64,000 nt of DNA, taken from the NCBI GenBank assembly GCA_018806985.1, contig JADANN010000374.1, positions 620,001 through 684,000 on the forward strand. Reading direction: 5' to 3'. The notes beneath the pieces are model-generated. The model saw nothing but the letters and a program-made list of their open reading frames with translations. It searched no databases and was not told where the DNA came from. The position numbers were made by a program, and so were the translations under genes. Positions 23,761 to 35,920 of the stretch are shown here, piece after piece (the first letter of the stretch is position 1; every line of letters begins with the position of its first letter). The DNA comes from Angiostrongylus vasorum (Eukaryota; Nematoda; Chromadorea; Rhabditida; Metastrongylidae).

Positions 23761-24861
23761 AGTCCTTCGAGATTCAGGCAGCCTGGAGTGGGCCTATGAT
23801 TTTTGCAGCCTCTTCATACACGCATTGGGGTGTCTTATGGGGTCAGGGTAATGAAGCCCACTTATTTTACTGTGTTTCGCGTTTTATCCTCACGTATAAC
23901 TTACTGAGCTCTGAACGTATATACTGGATATACTCATGGGTGACTTGCCCTTATGTCCTAGAGTACGCGGTGAAGCTTATTTGTTGGAGGCGACTCCTAC
24001 CCGCCTCCCATATACTTTTCTGTCACTTGATTGCAGGCTTTTGGCCGAAGTGATTCGTAGAGTAGCAATGGCATAAACCAGAACACACCCACGCACGCAT
24101 GGATGAATAAGTCCCTCGTAAACACAAAGTACGTGTGTCAGATCGGCGCAGCAGAAACAAGGATTCCATGCTCTGGATCCATTTCCGTCTCAAGGAAACA
24201 TGGTATCGCTTTTTTATCCATGGTTGGCCCTATGCACTTGGGATCGCGCCATGCTTCCTCATGATAACCGGTATGAAATGGCTCTGTGAGAGATATCCGT
24301 GGACAGGAGAATGTAGTTGGTAAAATTATCGCATTTAAGGTTTTTTAAATGATTACGGAAGACAGGGTTTCACGGAATGTGGAGAGCACGGCAAAAAAGT
24401 CCGTATGTCCAGTGGTTAGAAATTTTCATGAAAGCCGGGGAAAAAAATATAGGATGCCCATGGAGTTCGTAGATCGAAAAGGTCTCGCTGACTAAGGGCA
24501 GGTGACTGGAAAGAAGGCTTTACTCGACTAGCTCCCGCTAAGTCACTCAAAGTTGAAAGGGAGCGCAGGTGTTACGGGCAGTGAAAATAGCCTTTCGATC
24601 GTCTAGAGCAATATCAACACTTCATGTTGAAAGTGATCCAGAGGCTATACTGCGGTTATGCCTGAAAAATATTTTTTGCTGTTAAGAATAAATAGTTATA
24701 GCTCCAGATAGAACTCCGTATTTTCAATAGTGAGTGCAAATTGCTGCACGTTCATAGATTGTAATCATTCATGATTTCTTTTCGCCGATTTCTGTTCGTT
24801 TTAGTCCACGTTATCTCACATTGTTTTAAATACACTTCTGATTTTTTTTTCTGTTTACTAG

Positions 24862-24890
24862 TAACGGAAATACGTCATTCGAATGCTCGA
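24862..24890 (+). promoter_or_regulatory. Likely trans-splice acceptor and short 5' UTR of the Myt1 gene
   Basis: A T-rich stretch and TTTACTAG end at 24861, followed by 29 nt and then the ATG at 24891, in frame with the kinase. No upstream in-frame coding exon was seen, so a spliced-leader site is plausible. The alternative is an unseen cis-spliced 5' exon. Confidence 0.4.
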
Positions 24891-27800
24891 ATGCCTCCGT
24901 CAACACTCGAGATGGAGAAAACTCCGGAGCGGATCCCGTATTCTTCACCCAGCCCTCTTTCGGTGAGCTGTGACTCGCTCAGAGTGTTATATTTTTTTGA
25001 ACTTGTCTAAGAACTTTTTGCGTGATATAAATTAAACAAAACAACAATCTAACAAATATCATTCCTTGCTTTAACAGTGCTTACTTCACAAACAGATCAC
25101 TACACCGTTCATTTGGTGACTAATCGCAATAGCCTGCGTCTAGACCAAGATCAGAAGCATGTATGCTACAAATAAGATAGAGGCAGATGAGCATACCGTC
25201 ATTCTTCATTTACACGGCGGTATAACGTTTCATGGATCATATATTGGGAAGTAGGGTACCCAGTTAATAGACACCATCTGTATCGTATTATTGTATGACC
25301 TATTGGGTCCAAACGTTGGACAGACTAGTATAAATGCCTCTATGATATTTACAGCAATTAAATAATCTGTCAGGGGGCGTATACCACAGCGACAGTGATG
25401 CTGATCATCATGAGCACGGTACTGGTTCGATGTCGGTCCGGAGTCACCAAGGCTGTCATCGTCGTGGGATTAAGAAATTGATACCGGACTTTTCCGGAAA
25501 AGAAATTACTCTTTGCAATCCAAGTGGGAACGCTCCAAGGATAATCGACTCGACCAGCATTCTACGACTTGGAAATGGAAAAAATTCAAACAATAGCCGA
25601 AGCCACACGTAAAAGTTGGAAGACCGTAGTGGATGGTGGATGCGAGGAAACGAATCGAATGTGTGAAGTGCTGGGATCTGCACAGTAGATGTGAAAGATG
25701 GGTCGTATAAAATTTAAAAAAAAACCCAATCTGTCTGAGGTGGGCTATTCAAATTCAGTGGCAGTCACACATTTCGAAGGGTTCACTATGGGTTATGGTG
25801 GAATATATTTAGATAATTGTTTTATAAAAAACATTTGAATAATAATTCCCACGACCGACTTTCTGGTAACCTCGGCATTGGTCAAATAATTCTTTATATT
25901 CTTGTTGAACAAATGCGAGGAGTTATTTCATTCTTTATTCAAGAACAGTCTAACGTTTCGGCGGATTTCGCCTTCCTCAGAGCCATCAAATGAACTCGGG
26001 TTCCGGTACAGTTTATTTGACCTCTTTTAAAGCATGCGGAGACGAATACATTGGCGAAACGGGTAGACCACTGTGCATACGTATAGAAACAAACACGTAG
26101 TCGGTAAACTTAAAGTTAAACCAAGTACCCAACTAGGAACGCATAGGACACAGATACATAACGGGGAAGGTTTTGAAGTAGAAGTGACTATTCTCTTACA
26201 GGAGTCGAAAGCACAAGCGCACAAAATTCTCGAGGCATTCTGGATTAATTCCAAGAATCCGGAAATGAACCGCAGGGAGGAATGCCTCATAATTACGCGT
26301 GATATTGGGCAGTATTTAAGACTGTTGTTTTGATGTGAGAGGCACTTTACGGTACCATGTAAACTATGCGGTTGGTCTCCACATGACGTATTCATGACTG
26401 GAAGACGCATAGAAAGTGGTGAATGTGTGAAGAAGTTATTTTGTGTTCAACATGAATGGAGTCTTGGTTTAGTGTTTTCTCTGTTTGGTTATGGAAGTGT
26501 TTGGCTGGATAGATTGGGGTCAACTTGACCTTTCCAGGCTCTGAGGAGTGCGAAATCCGCCGAAACGTCAGCTTGTTCTTGAATAAAGAATAAAATAACA
26601 CCTCGCGTTTGCTCAACAAGAATATAAAGAAACATTTGAGTCTTGCAAAGTGCACAATACCGATAGGTGTCATTTTTTTCGATTTCCAGAAAGCAATTCC
26701 TTTTGCATGGAAGCGAGCCAAACCTTTACGTTAGGACGATTATATTTGGTACGGAGGAACTCATCATGATCTATTCATCAATTTTACTGCTAAGATTTCT
26801 CCGCTGACTAACCCCTTTGTCACTAACATGGAGAGAGGAATGCTACAAATTGGCACAAGCTTATGAAAATTGTTCAGCGTCGCTTCTGAAGTAAAAGGTA
26901 GTGGGAGGGCATGGGGTAGGTGTCGCCGATTGGTAACTAAAAGGTTATCGCCTCACTGATTTTAAGGTTCTTGTAACACCAAACATTATCTTGCGGGAAT
27001 GACTTCTGGACGGTTACTGCGTGTTGAAAGATCGGTTTGTGGTTTTAATTTCAAGGAAGCAATGTTCAAGAGAAGCGAAATGGTTCCTGATTCCGTTCTA
27101 AAATTATCGATTTTGGAAGTTTACTCAAGTATATGAGAAATGATGGTGAAAGTCAACATCTTCTTCTTACAAACTCACATCTTCTTAGTTATGCTAGTAC
27201 TAGTTTCAGTTGACGTCTCTTCGAGTTAAGCAGTATGAAAGCAGGACTGTCGTCTCTAATGTGCTATTGGTCCGGTGATGCCAGTATCTTTTTCTTACAC
27301 ACAAATATGGAGGGGATTTCGAAGTTCGAATTACATCGACATCATCATCGATTACATTGAATTGTTAAGGATGTTGCTGTATAGATGTCAAAAATCATTC
27401 GGGCCGTACGTCATGGTTATAAGTGAGTAGGTGTTGCCATGGAAAATCGGCACGGAATTCTGTGGGTTGTGAAGTGAAACACACATAGCAAGACTACTCT
27501 AAACTTAGTAGTCAGACTTCTTCATGTAGACGGAGAAGGAAATATGATGATTTTCACATATTTTGAGGAAAAAGAACTCACTTTGCCAATTCGGCAAGCA
27601 AGGACTACGAATGGAGGCTTCGCTAGTACCCACTGAATGGTCATCACGAGAACAGGCGCTAGAAGTCGTAAACAAACTATAGCACATTGTATGTGGTTAT
27701 TCTAAAGGTCAAAGTAACCGGAAAAGTTAACCAGTCAAAGAAAGCTCCAATTTCAAGGCTCTTGGTACCGTAACTGTCATTTTATAGCATCATTACTAAT

Positions 27801-30800
27801 TTCTCCACTTTTTTTCTTATTAACGCTGTGATTATTTGAAAGTAACATGAACATGAATCTTAAACGATTTCAGTATTGCTATAATGCCGTTCTCTCGCAA
27901 CCTCGTTCATTAAAAGTTTGCAAACCCTACAGTCGAGTATATCCACGTGGGTTTCCTGTGTCCAGACCACGTCAAGTGTCCAGGAATGGAATTCCATCAG
28001 ATAATAGTGAGTCAGTCTATTTCTGTTGGATGGTATTCCACATTTTGGATGTTATGTCCCTTTAATGGAAGTCACCTTGGATTAGGAAAATCGCAAAAAA
28101 GTATGAATGTCGATAGGTGATATAATCTAATGTGATCCTCTTGTGCCAAAGAACATAAGCGATGTGAAAAGCCTCATTTATGTGTTTCTTGTGACTTCGC
28201 CCTTGTTATTCCAATTTGTAGGTTTCATGTTTCAGTTGAGCGTACTTCCACGATCTATACATACGATAAAGAACGAAGCTATTTCGAACAATGTTTCAAG
28301 GAGCTGCGCGTACTCGGCAAGGGGCTGTTTGGAGAGGTACTATTTTTTTGAGAATGTACGAAATTATTATGGGTTGTTTAATATCGTAGTCGATGTAGCC
28401 TAGATCCTTTTTTCACTGCACAGTGTTCTGGAAGGTTCATATCTTTTGTGGCATTGCGCTTGCTGTGCTACTTAGTATCACCATCGTCATCGTCTTATAA
28501 GAACAGTAGAATTGCTGACGAAATTGTTTTTTCTAAATGATGTCATGTTACACAAATTTCAAGCGATTGTTACAAAAGTTGAGAGAAAGAAATTGGATTT
28601 CTCCACCTTAATTGTCTTCTAGTGCATTTTTTTATTATGTGAAATCGGTGAAGATTTGCCGAATCTCATTTAGTAGTATTTGGATATTTCAACTTCATTG
28701 GTTGTAAAAGTTTGGAGGTAGAATTTGCTCTCTCGCTATACTAGTACTCATTTTTAAGAAAAAAAGAGGCGTAAGTAGCTATGAGGCAGCAGTAGAAAAT
28801 TAGCAGCGATTATATATAACATAGATTCAATGCTAAATCAAAATGATGAAAAAAGTCTCGGCTTTAAAATAACGGCTTCAAACTGGCCAAACCCAAACCA
28901 ATTAAGCTACCCATATCCTTTTACACTAGTTACAGTCGTCAAATTCGTGAGCATCGAAAAAAAACTGCGAAATTGCTGTGAGCGACATGTGTTCAGGCAC
29001 TGGAAGTGAAGTGTCGGGAGACCGGCAAGCACTACGCGGTGAAGCGGGCCCTGCACACCTTCGAATCTGCCGGAAATCGTCAGCAAAAACTGCGCGAGGC
29101 GACAAACCACGAGGCCATTACACCCCACGAAAACATCGTCCGTTTTGAAAAAGCTTGGGAAGAAAGGCGAGTGTTTTCGTTCGTAACTGAACGAGCCCGT
29201 AATATTCATGGTAACACGATAGTTGTTCTAAATTTGGTCGCTATCTAGAGCGAAGATGCAAGAATGTAATGGCGAGAGCGGGAGCGCGGTAGCGGTTAAA
29301 GTGGTTTTTTGGGCAGAGTACCTCAAATTTGGGTTATTAAACATTTGTGCACATTTTATTTGCACAACAACGCGATGAGATTCAGAATATATGTACAATA
29401 AGTTGCAAGTAAGGTGGTTCAGTGGATTGTGGAATAACTAACAAGTTGCATTAACAATAATGTAGAGCATTATGCAGCAGGTTTATGAGGATATGAGTAA
29501 TTAGGAAATACTGTTTACGTAAAAGTATTGCTACGACTACAACAGGGTTATGATTTACATGCTTGCAAAAGTGCAAGAATTTAGTAGCGATTTCGGGATT
29601 GCTTTAGCATTAGGAATGAAGATTTTGCCGGATAAAGTACCTGTGAACAATGCAAGTATTTAAGAAACAACGAGTGCTGATTACATGAGGATTAATGAAA
29701 ACCGTAATGTGCTGATAATGCAAGAGCTAAAGGCTTTAGTTATACCTTTCGTCCGTAGGTGGATCGAAGGAGTTGTGAATGAAAAGATTATATGGGAGAG
29801 CAAGATGATGATGGAAGGGCAACGGCGAGCTCCACGCCTGGTTTAGCCACTCAGTTTAGCATTTAGCACCATTTGATTGGGGGGGGCTCGAAACATTTTC
29901 CTGTAGTAAATTTGAATTCTAAAAAAGTAGTAGATTTTTGTGCCTAACAGATGGAATTTTCCACCATAATTTTTCTAATCTGGGGCAGACTTTGGCCAGG
30001 CTGTCCTCGGGATTCCAGGGAACCACAATCACTTGACCAGCAAATCTCCGAAAAATGGTGATTATGCTGGGGCTTGCAACTAGTGAGGGCGGGCCGTTCA
30101 AGTATCAAGTAAGTAAGTATTTTTCTAATCACTGATACCATGACAGCAAAGAAGTATGATGAGAAAATCGTAAGTGCATGTCGTGTTGGCAAGGATTTTT
30201 GGATTTCAACGGTTTTTATCTTGATTTTCTTTTTTCCTTTTGAATAGTGTTTATTACGAGATTAAAGGATAAAAGGATAAATCTCTCGGCGTTGATCAGT
30301 TCCTGAGGGTTGCGCCACGCATTCGACTTCATTAAGCATCGTTGGAGGTGATTGAACGCATATCTGACCTGTTCGAACTCGCGGTGGCCTACCGATGGAT
30401 CGAGGCAGTGCTGCTATCCTTTCAGACAAATCTGGTACCAATTTGTCGACCGCGGACGGATGGAAGACTTGGTGAGCCATAGGTGGGGGGATCGACCCCA
30501 TGTGTGTATCGCGGGGCGCCTGCGACCACTGCGCCACACGTGCCGTTTACTTGGCATATGTTCGTAAATGCTTGCAAATGCTAGCAACAATGTGTATAGC
30601 GCGTGTTGTATATAAAATTTTGCACATGGTACGAATGTTTTACCTCTAAATGGACAAATCAAAGCCTCTTCTATTGCTTTGTTCAACAAGTCCTCTACTT
30701 ATCGGAAATCGTCTGCTATTGGAAAAACCTGCATTGCCGTCTTTATCGTCTGCTATTGGAAAAGCCTGCATTGCCGAGCTTAAATCACGGAGGAGTCTTA

Positions 30801-33800
30801 CTATTTCTCCAGCCTAGGTTTGACCGACGGTGGTTGCGTATGTGTTAACCCTCTCACGACCTCGTGTCATTGGAGCGCAACAGAGGTGCGTATTGAGATG
30901 AAATTGTACGGTGCATGAATCCGGACAAGAGACGCGGCACACTGGTTTTTTTGAGATTATCGCTCTATTGTTCGGTTCCGTCACATTTCTTGCACTATCT
31001 TTCTAGCTTCTAAATATCCGCTGTTTTCTTCTTTGTATTTTCCCGCGTTCTTGGACATCTTTTGTGTGCGATGGAAGAAAAAATTTATCCATACACATGG
31101 TTTGTGTGGTAGTTGAGTTATATTTCTCTCTCTATAATGTTTTTTTATATCCACCGATTCCATTTCCACCGTCCGAAACCGCTAAGAATACTATCAATGG
31201 AACAGCCCAGTATTAAATATGTGTTCTACAAGGCATTTTTTTTGCTTACAAGGCGTCATGAAGGTGAAGGTGTCATGTAGTCAAAAAGTAATGAATCTAT
31301 GTGAAAATGTTGAAAGAGAAGCAGTTTTGGTCAATTCTGTGCACTGAATAGTTGTTACAATACAAAAATGTTCAACCCTTTCAATTCCCAAGCCGTTTTC
31401 GCGTGGCTGGCCTATGGCTTGTCATTGAAGCGCATTATTGATGCGCATAGTCGTGAAAGGGTTAAAGGGACGTCTTTATTTCAGGGGGAGACTGTACATT
31501 CAGACAGAACTATGTGGTCCTAATCTTGCCGAATATCGTTATGAATTGGGAGTTCTTGAAGAACACGAATTGTGGAAAGTCCTCTTTGATATGGTAAAGG
31601 TATGTGAGTCGTCACTATTCATTGCTTCTCCTAATTTAACGATAACTATGAATTTGTTATGGTAAAGGCCTTACATCACATGCATTCGTCAGGAATGCTT
31701 CATATGGACGTGAAGCCTTCAAATATTTTTATCTCTAAAAATTCGGCGTGCAAATTGGGTGACTTTGGATTGGCCTTCGATATGAACGAGGTACTACTTT
31801 TTTTGAAAGTTCTAATTACATGACACGAAATCACACCTTTTTATTCTGTGCGGATCCCAGCAATTCTGACATTCAATTCGTTTTCTCAAATCCAGCACCC
31901 TCGTAGCTGCTCAGATTTCTTTTTTGGTTGTGGATTTAGATGCTGCTTGAGGATTCTTTCGTCTTTGTCACGAATATTACTGATTATTTGTCGAGTTTAT
32001 TCTCTGCAATCCTGAGATGGGTGTGCTGGGGCGATGCCCACGAGGAATTACAAAGAGTGGTGTTGTCCCAGACAAGGCTGTCATCAATTTTCACTTTCCG
32101 AAAGGGTGAGGGGACGAGGCGGGCCTGGGGCAGGGTCGAACCAGCGGATAGGTATGTTGGGCCATCCATTTAATGAACGAAATGCTCTATCCGTTCCCTA
32201 TTATGTTTGCCAGATTGTTCTTTGTCTTATGCATTGTTTAAAGTATGTAGTAGTTTTGATAAAATTCAAACATTTCTGATCGATAGTGAGTAGTGATTAG
32301 ACAAACACAAAAAAAGTCTGTTCGAAAGTCAGTGATGTATCGCCAGTCATATGAAGTAGCCCGAACCAACGTACTGTGGTCGGCTGATTGTACTTTCGAA
32401 TCTTTTTTAAATCACAACATTGTCACGTTAACCCCCGGATAGGATAACGAAGGACCTGGTGGTGAACACGTTAGTCCCTGGAAAGAGAAATAGCGCGTTC
32501 GATCCCCACCGCAGATACCTGCCTTGTGGAGTTTTACAAATATCTCAGCATCACTGAGGTTATATTTCACATCATACGCTTCCATGAGAAAAAAAAGAGT
32601 AAATGGGAAAGTGACTATATTGTGATTTCTACTACAGCTTCAGCTGAAGTAGGTTCAATGCCGATTCATGCTCCTCAGATCAATCCTGTTGACGGGTGAT
32701 TGCTGATAGAACCGATACAAAACGGTTGAGGGAGAGGCCAAACGAAGGACCCGCATGGTGTAGTGGTGGACACGTTAGCCCCGGAAAGGGCAGTGTCGAG
32801 TTCAATCCACACCGCAAACACCTGCGGTCCAAAGCTTTGCAAATATCTTTGCATCACTGTGCTCTTCTTTCACATCATACCCTACCATGAAAAAAGAATA
32901 GGCAATAGATAAAAAAATTGACTACATAACGCTCTTGTTTTGAATGTTGAATCAATAAATTTGAGTGAATACGATGATCACATTAAGTCATGTTTTCTTT
33001 TTATGGAGTCAAAATGAACCTTTTTTATATATATCGCTACCCATTTTGTGACTCTGTACGCTGTGGTCTGTTAGTGGTTAAGGTTACTGTCCCTTTTCAC
33101 ATAATATTTAGGGTCTGACGAGAGTTTATTTCCACTCCCACGATGCGAAAATAACGGCCGCCTTCAACTTTAAACCACCATGTCCCAACTCAAAGTGAAT
33201 ATTATGAATTGATGTAGAAACTGTTAGAATCTACAGATCTTCAACATTAACGTAATACAATATCTCATATTTCAGCAAAATGAAATCCTGATTTGATGAA
33301 GAACAAAAAATGCTTCTGTCATTTTTTTCTTCGTTAAGGCTCTTATTTAGGAAATGGCAGCAATTGAACAAGCGGTATTTCGACCGTTAGAACGCGATAA
33401 AGTCTTTAAATATATTGTTAATGCTTCTGGGAATTTCGTTTAGAATTTGCAGAAGTTAAATTTCATTTCCACTTCTTTTGAAAATTTTAGTTTTTAACTA
33501 CTTTAAAAATCAACAGTCGCAAAAAAGACATTTTTACTCTTAAAGAGATAGAGAAGTCTGTTCTATAATTCGATCACGTTTTCAACAGCTCAGCGGTGCA
33601 GTCGGAACATTGTCACCATTTTGCGAGAAACTGGCTTCGAAATAGTAGCAAACGTTTTGGTTTTTACATTTTTAAATTTTTAAATGGTTTAGACTCCAAT
33701 AGACACAGCCGAAGAAGGTGACAAGTACTATATGGCTCCGGAAATCCTCAACAATTCGCCAACGACCGCTGCCGATGTTTACAGCCTCGGAGTGTCGATG

Positions 33801-35305
33801 CTAGAGGTATTGAGATTTCGAATTTCACATCATGGCTAGAGCCCCATAGGTTTCGTGTTCGCTAAAGACGTGATTTTCTGAACATATCTTTATGATTGTG
33901 TTCTGAACAGAGATGTCTAGTAAAAACCAATTTGAGGATTTTCAAAAACGTTATAAACTTTGAGTGGTGGAGTTTTGTTGATTAGTGATCGTTGTAATTT
34001 AGAGAATGAACACGAACTGTTAGATTAGGTGCTCATATTGAGGCATAGAATTGTTCTGAACAGACCTAGTCGTTGAGTCTGTGCCATTGCTGAAGACTGT
34101 TGCGATTTATCGGATTCACATCTCTTTAGGTCTACTTCGCTTAATTCTTTTTTTACAGCTGGCAACTACAATTGATGTGCGTGAGCAGTGTGACAAAATT
34201 CGCAGTGGTGAATTAGCAGATAGTTTCTTCACAGGTGAGACATCGTAGTCACCAGTGAAAAGATATGTTTGTTTAGTGGAATTGGTGAGATGCATTGTCT
34301 GTCCATAGCATTCATATCACCGATCGGTCCACTTGTTCGGTCGTAGCTACGGTTATCTCTTTCATCTTAAACGATAGAGCACTGGCATTCCTCAACGAAT
34401 GTGGAAAATTTGAGCAAGATGTTTGGCGTTTGTTGGAGTGTCGTTATGTTTAATGAGCATTTGTTACTACATGGAAGAATTGCAAGCTTGTGTAAAAGAT
34501 AGTGGGCATTCCTGAACCGCAGTTTTGGAATGCCGTCACCTCTTTATGTTTCAGAAAAAGAATCAAGTGGAAAACTGTTAAACATGAAGTCAGTTTTGAA
34601 GTGTTATGCATAAGCAATGCTTGCCATACGTACTTCTTAAAAATTTAGGTAGTTTAGTTTTATAAATTTCATAACGACAAAAAGCGACCACTATTTTTGC
34701 ATCAGCATCTGCACTGGTAACACTAAGTGGAACGAATGGTGAAATTTTCGCTTAGAACACCACTCACCACTACTGTTATTGTACTGTCATAAAAAATGCT
34801 GAAGAGTTGCTTGTATCTGTAGTCAGTTATCGTCTTCTTTCAGTAGTATTGTCATGGTTATTGTAGTACAGTGAAGGTGCGAGTAGTGCAGCGGTTAGAG
34901 ATGCGCAATGCACATGGTCGTTGGTTTGATCCCATCTTACAGGCACCGTTCCTATCCCTGTCGGGCCTGGATATTGGTGACATATTTGACTGATAACTGT
35001 ATGAAACAGTTACTTATCCGATGGCCTCTATGATGCCTTAATATAATTGAATGCATGATTCATTCCTAAACGATTGGTCAAGGCTGAGTCCTTCATCCTT
35101 CGTTCCTTATACTTTGATGTTACACAGCACATAACGCAACGTTAGCGTGGTTTTAATTCCATTATCTGTCAAGGATTTTAAGACAGAGTTGAAGAATGCA
35201 CATCTTTTGCGCGTTTAATTCAGAATGTTGTTTATGGTAACATAGCACTGTAGCTTTTCTGCATGCCAATTCATCATTTCTGCAGTGGAAAAGGTAGGAA
35301 GGGCC

Positions 35306-35370
<65 letters not shown>

Positions 35371-35694
35371 GTTAGAGCTTCTATTTAAAAAATCTTGCTG
35401 ATAACGTTCAACGTGCGCAGATCAATATTTCACAGGTCAACGAAACGATCTACATGAACTGATTTTGTCACTCATTCATCCCGATCCAGTAAATCGGCCA
35501 ACGACCAGTCAATTGATAGAAGATGAAAAACTTCTGGCAAATAGCCAAAAACCGGTATTTTTTCGGGAACTCCGGAGAAATCGAGAGGTTGGTCAGAACC
35601 TAAATTCTATGGAGACTGTTTGTAATATTTTTCTAATGGAACCTTCCTTGAGGTAACGTCTACCATTTAGATTAGTTAAGAAAAGCCAAGTAGC

Positions 35695-35732
<38 letters not shown>

Positions 35733-35862
35733 GTATAGATATATTATTTGTATGTTTGTATTTATGTAAGGGTGCACACATGCTAACGTATACATATTTA
35801 TGAACATGTATACATACATGCATACATGTTTTACATATATATATATATATATATATACATAT

Positions 35863-35920
<58 letters not shown>

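Larger units (their letters stand above)
10065..24861. other. Intergenic region between tir-1 and the Myt1 kinase gene
   Basis: About 14.8 kb. Besides the repeats listed separately, I see no gene with recognisable domains. Many short frames are present on both strands, but none shows paired splice sites plus similarity. Confidence 0.6.
25891..26630 (+). mobile_element. Penelope-like element remnant bounded by inverted hammerhead ends
   Basis: A 740-bp unit in Myt1 intron 1. The ends are 94-bp inverted repeats (25891-25984 and 26536-26630), each carrying a tail (TTCTTTATATTCTTGTTGA at one end) and a hammerhead-like motif. Between them the plus strand encodes the GIY-YIG endonuclease C-terminus in pieces: [17 protein letters not shown], then [20 protein letters not shown], then [11 protein letters not shown]. 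The rest of the PLE, including reverse transcriptase, is absent. Confidence 0.75.

Noticed and set aside
29167..29248. Kinase exon reading on through 29248 ([17 protein letters not shown])
   Set aside because: The continuation does not resemble a kinase, whereas splicing at the GC donor restores the expected hinge-region sequence.
34870..34945. Possible tRNA gene (box A and box B present)
   Set aside because: No proper acceptor stem or anticodon arm can be formed; it continues into a SINE B-like body. The same holds for heads at 18541, 41740, 47990 and 59862.
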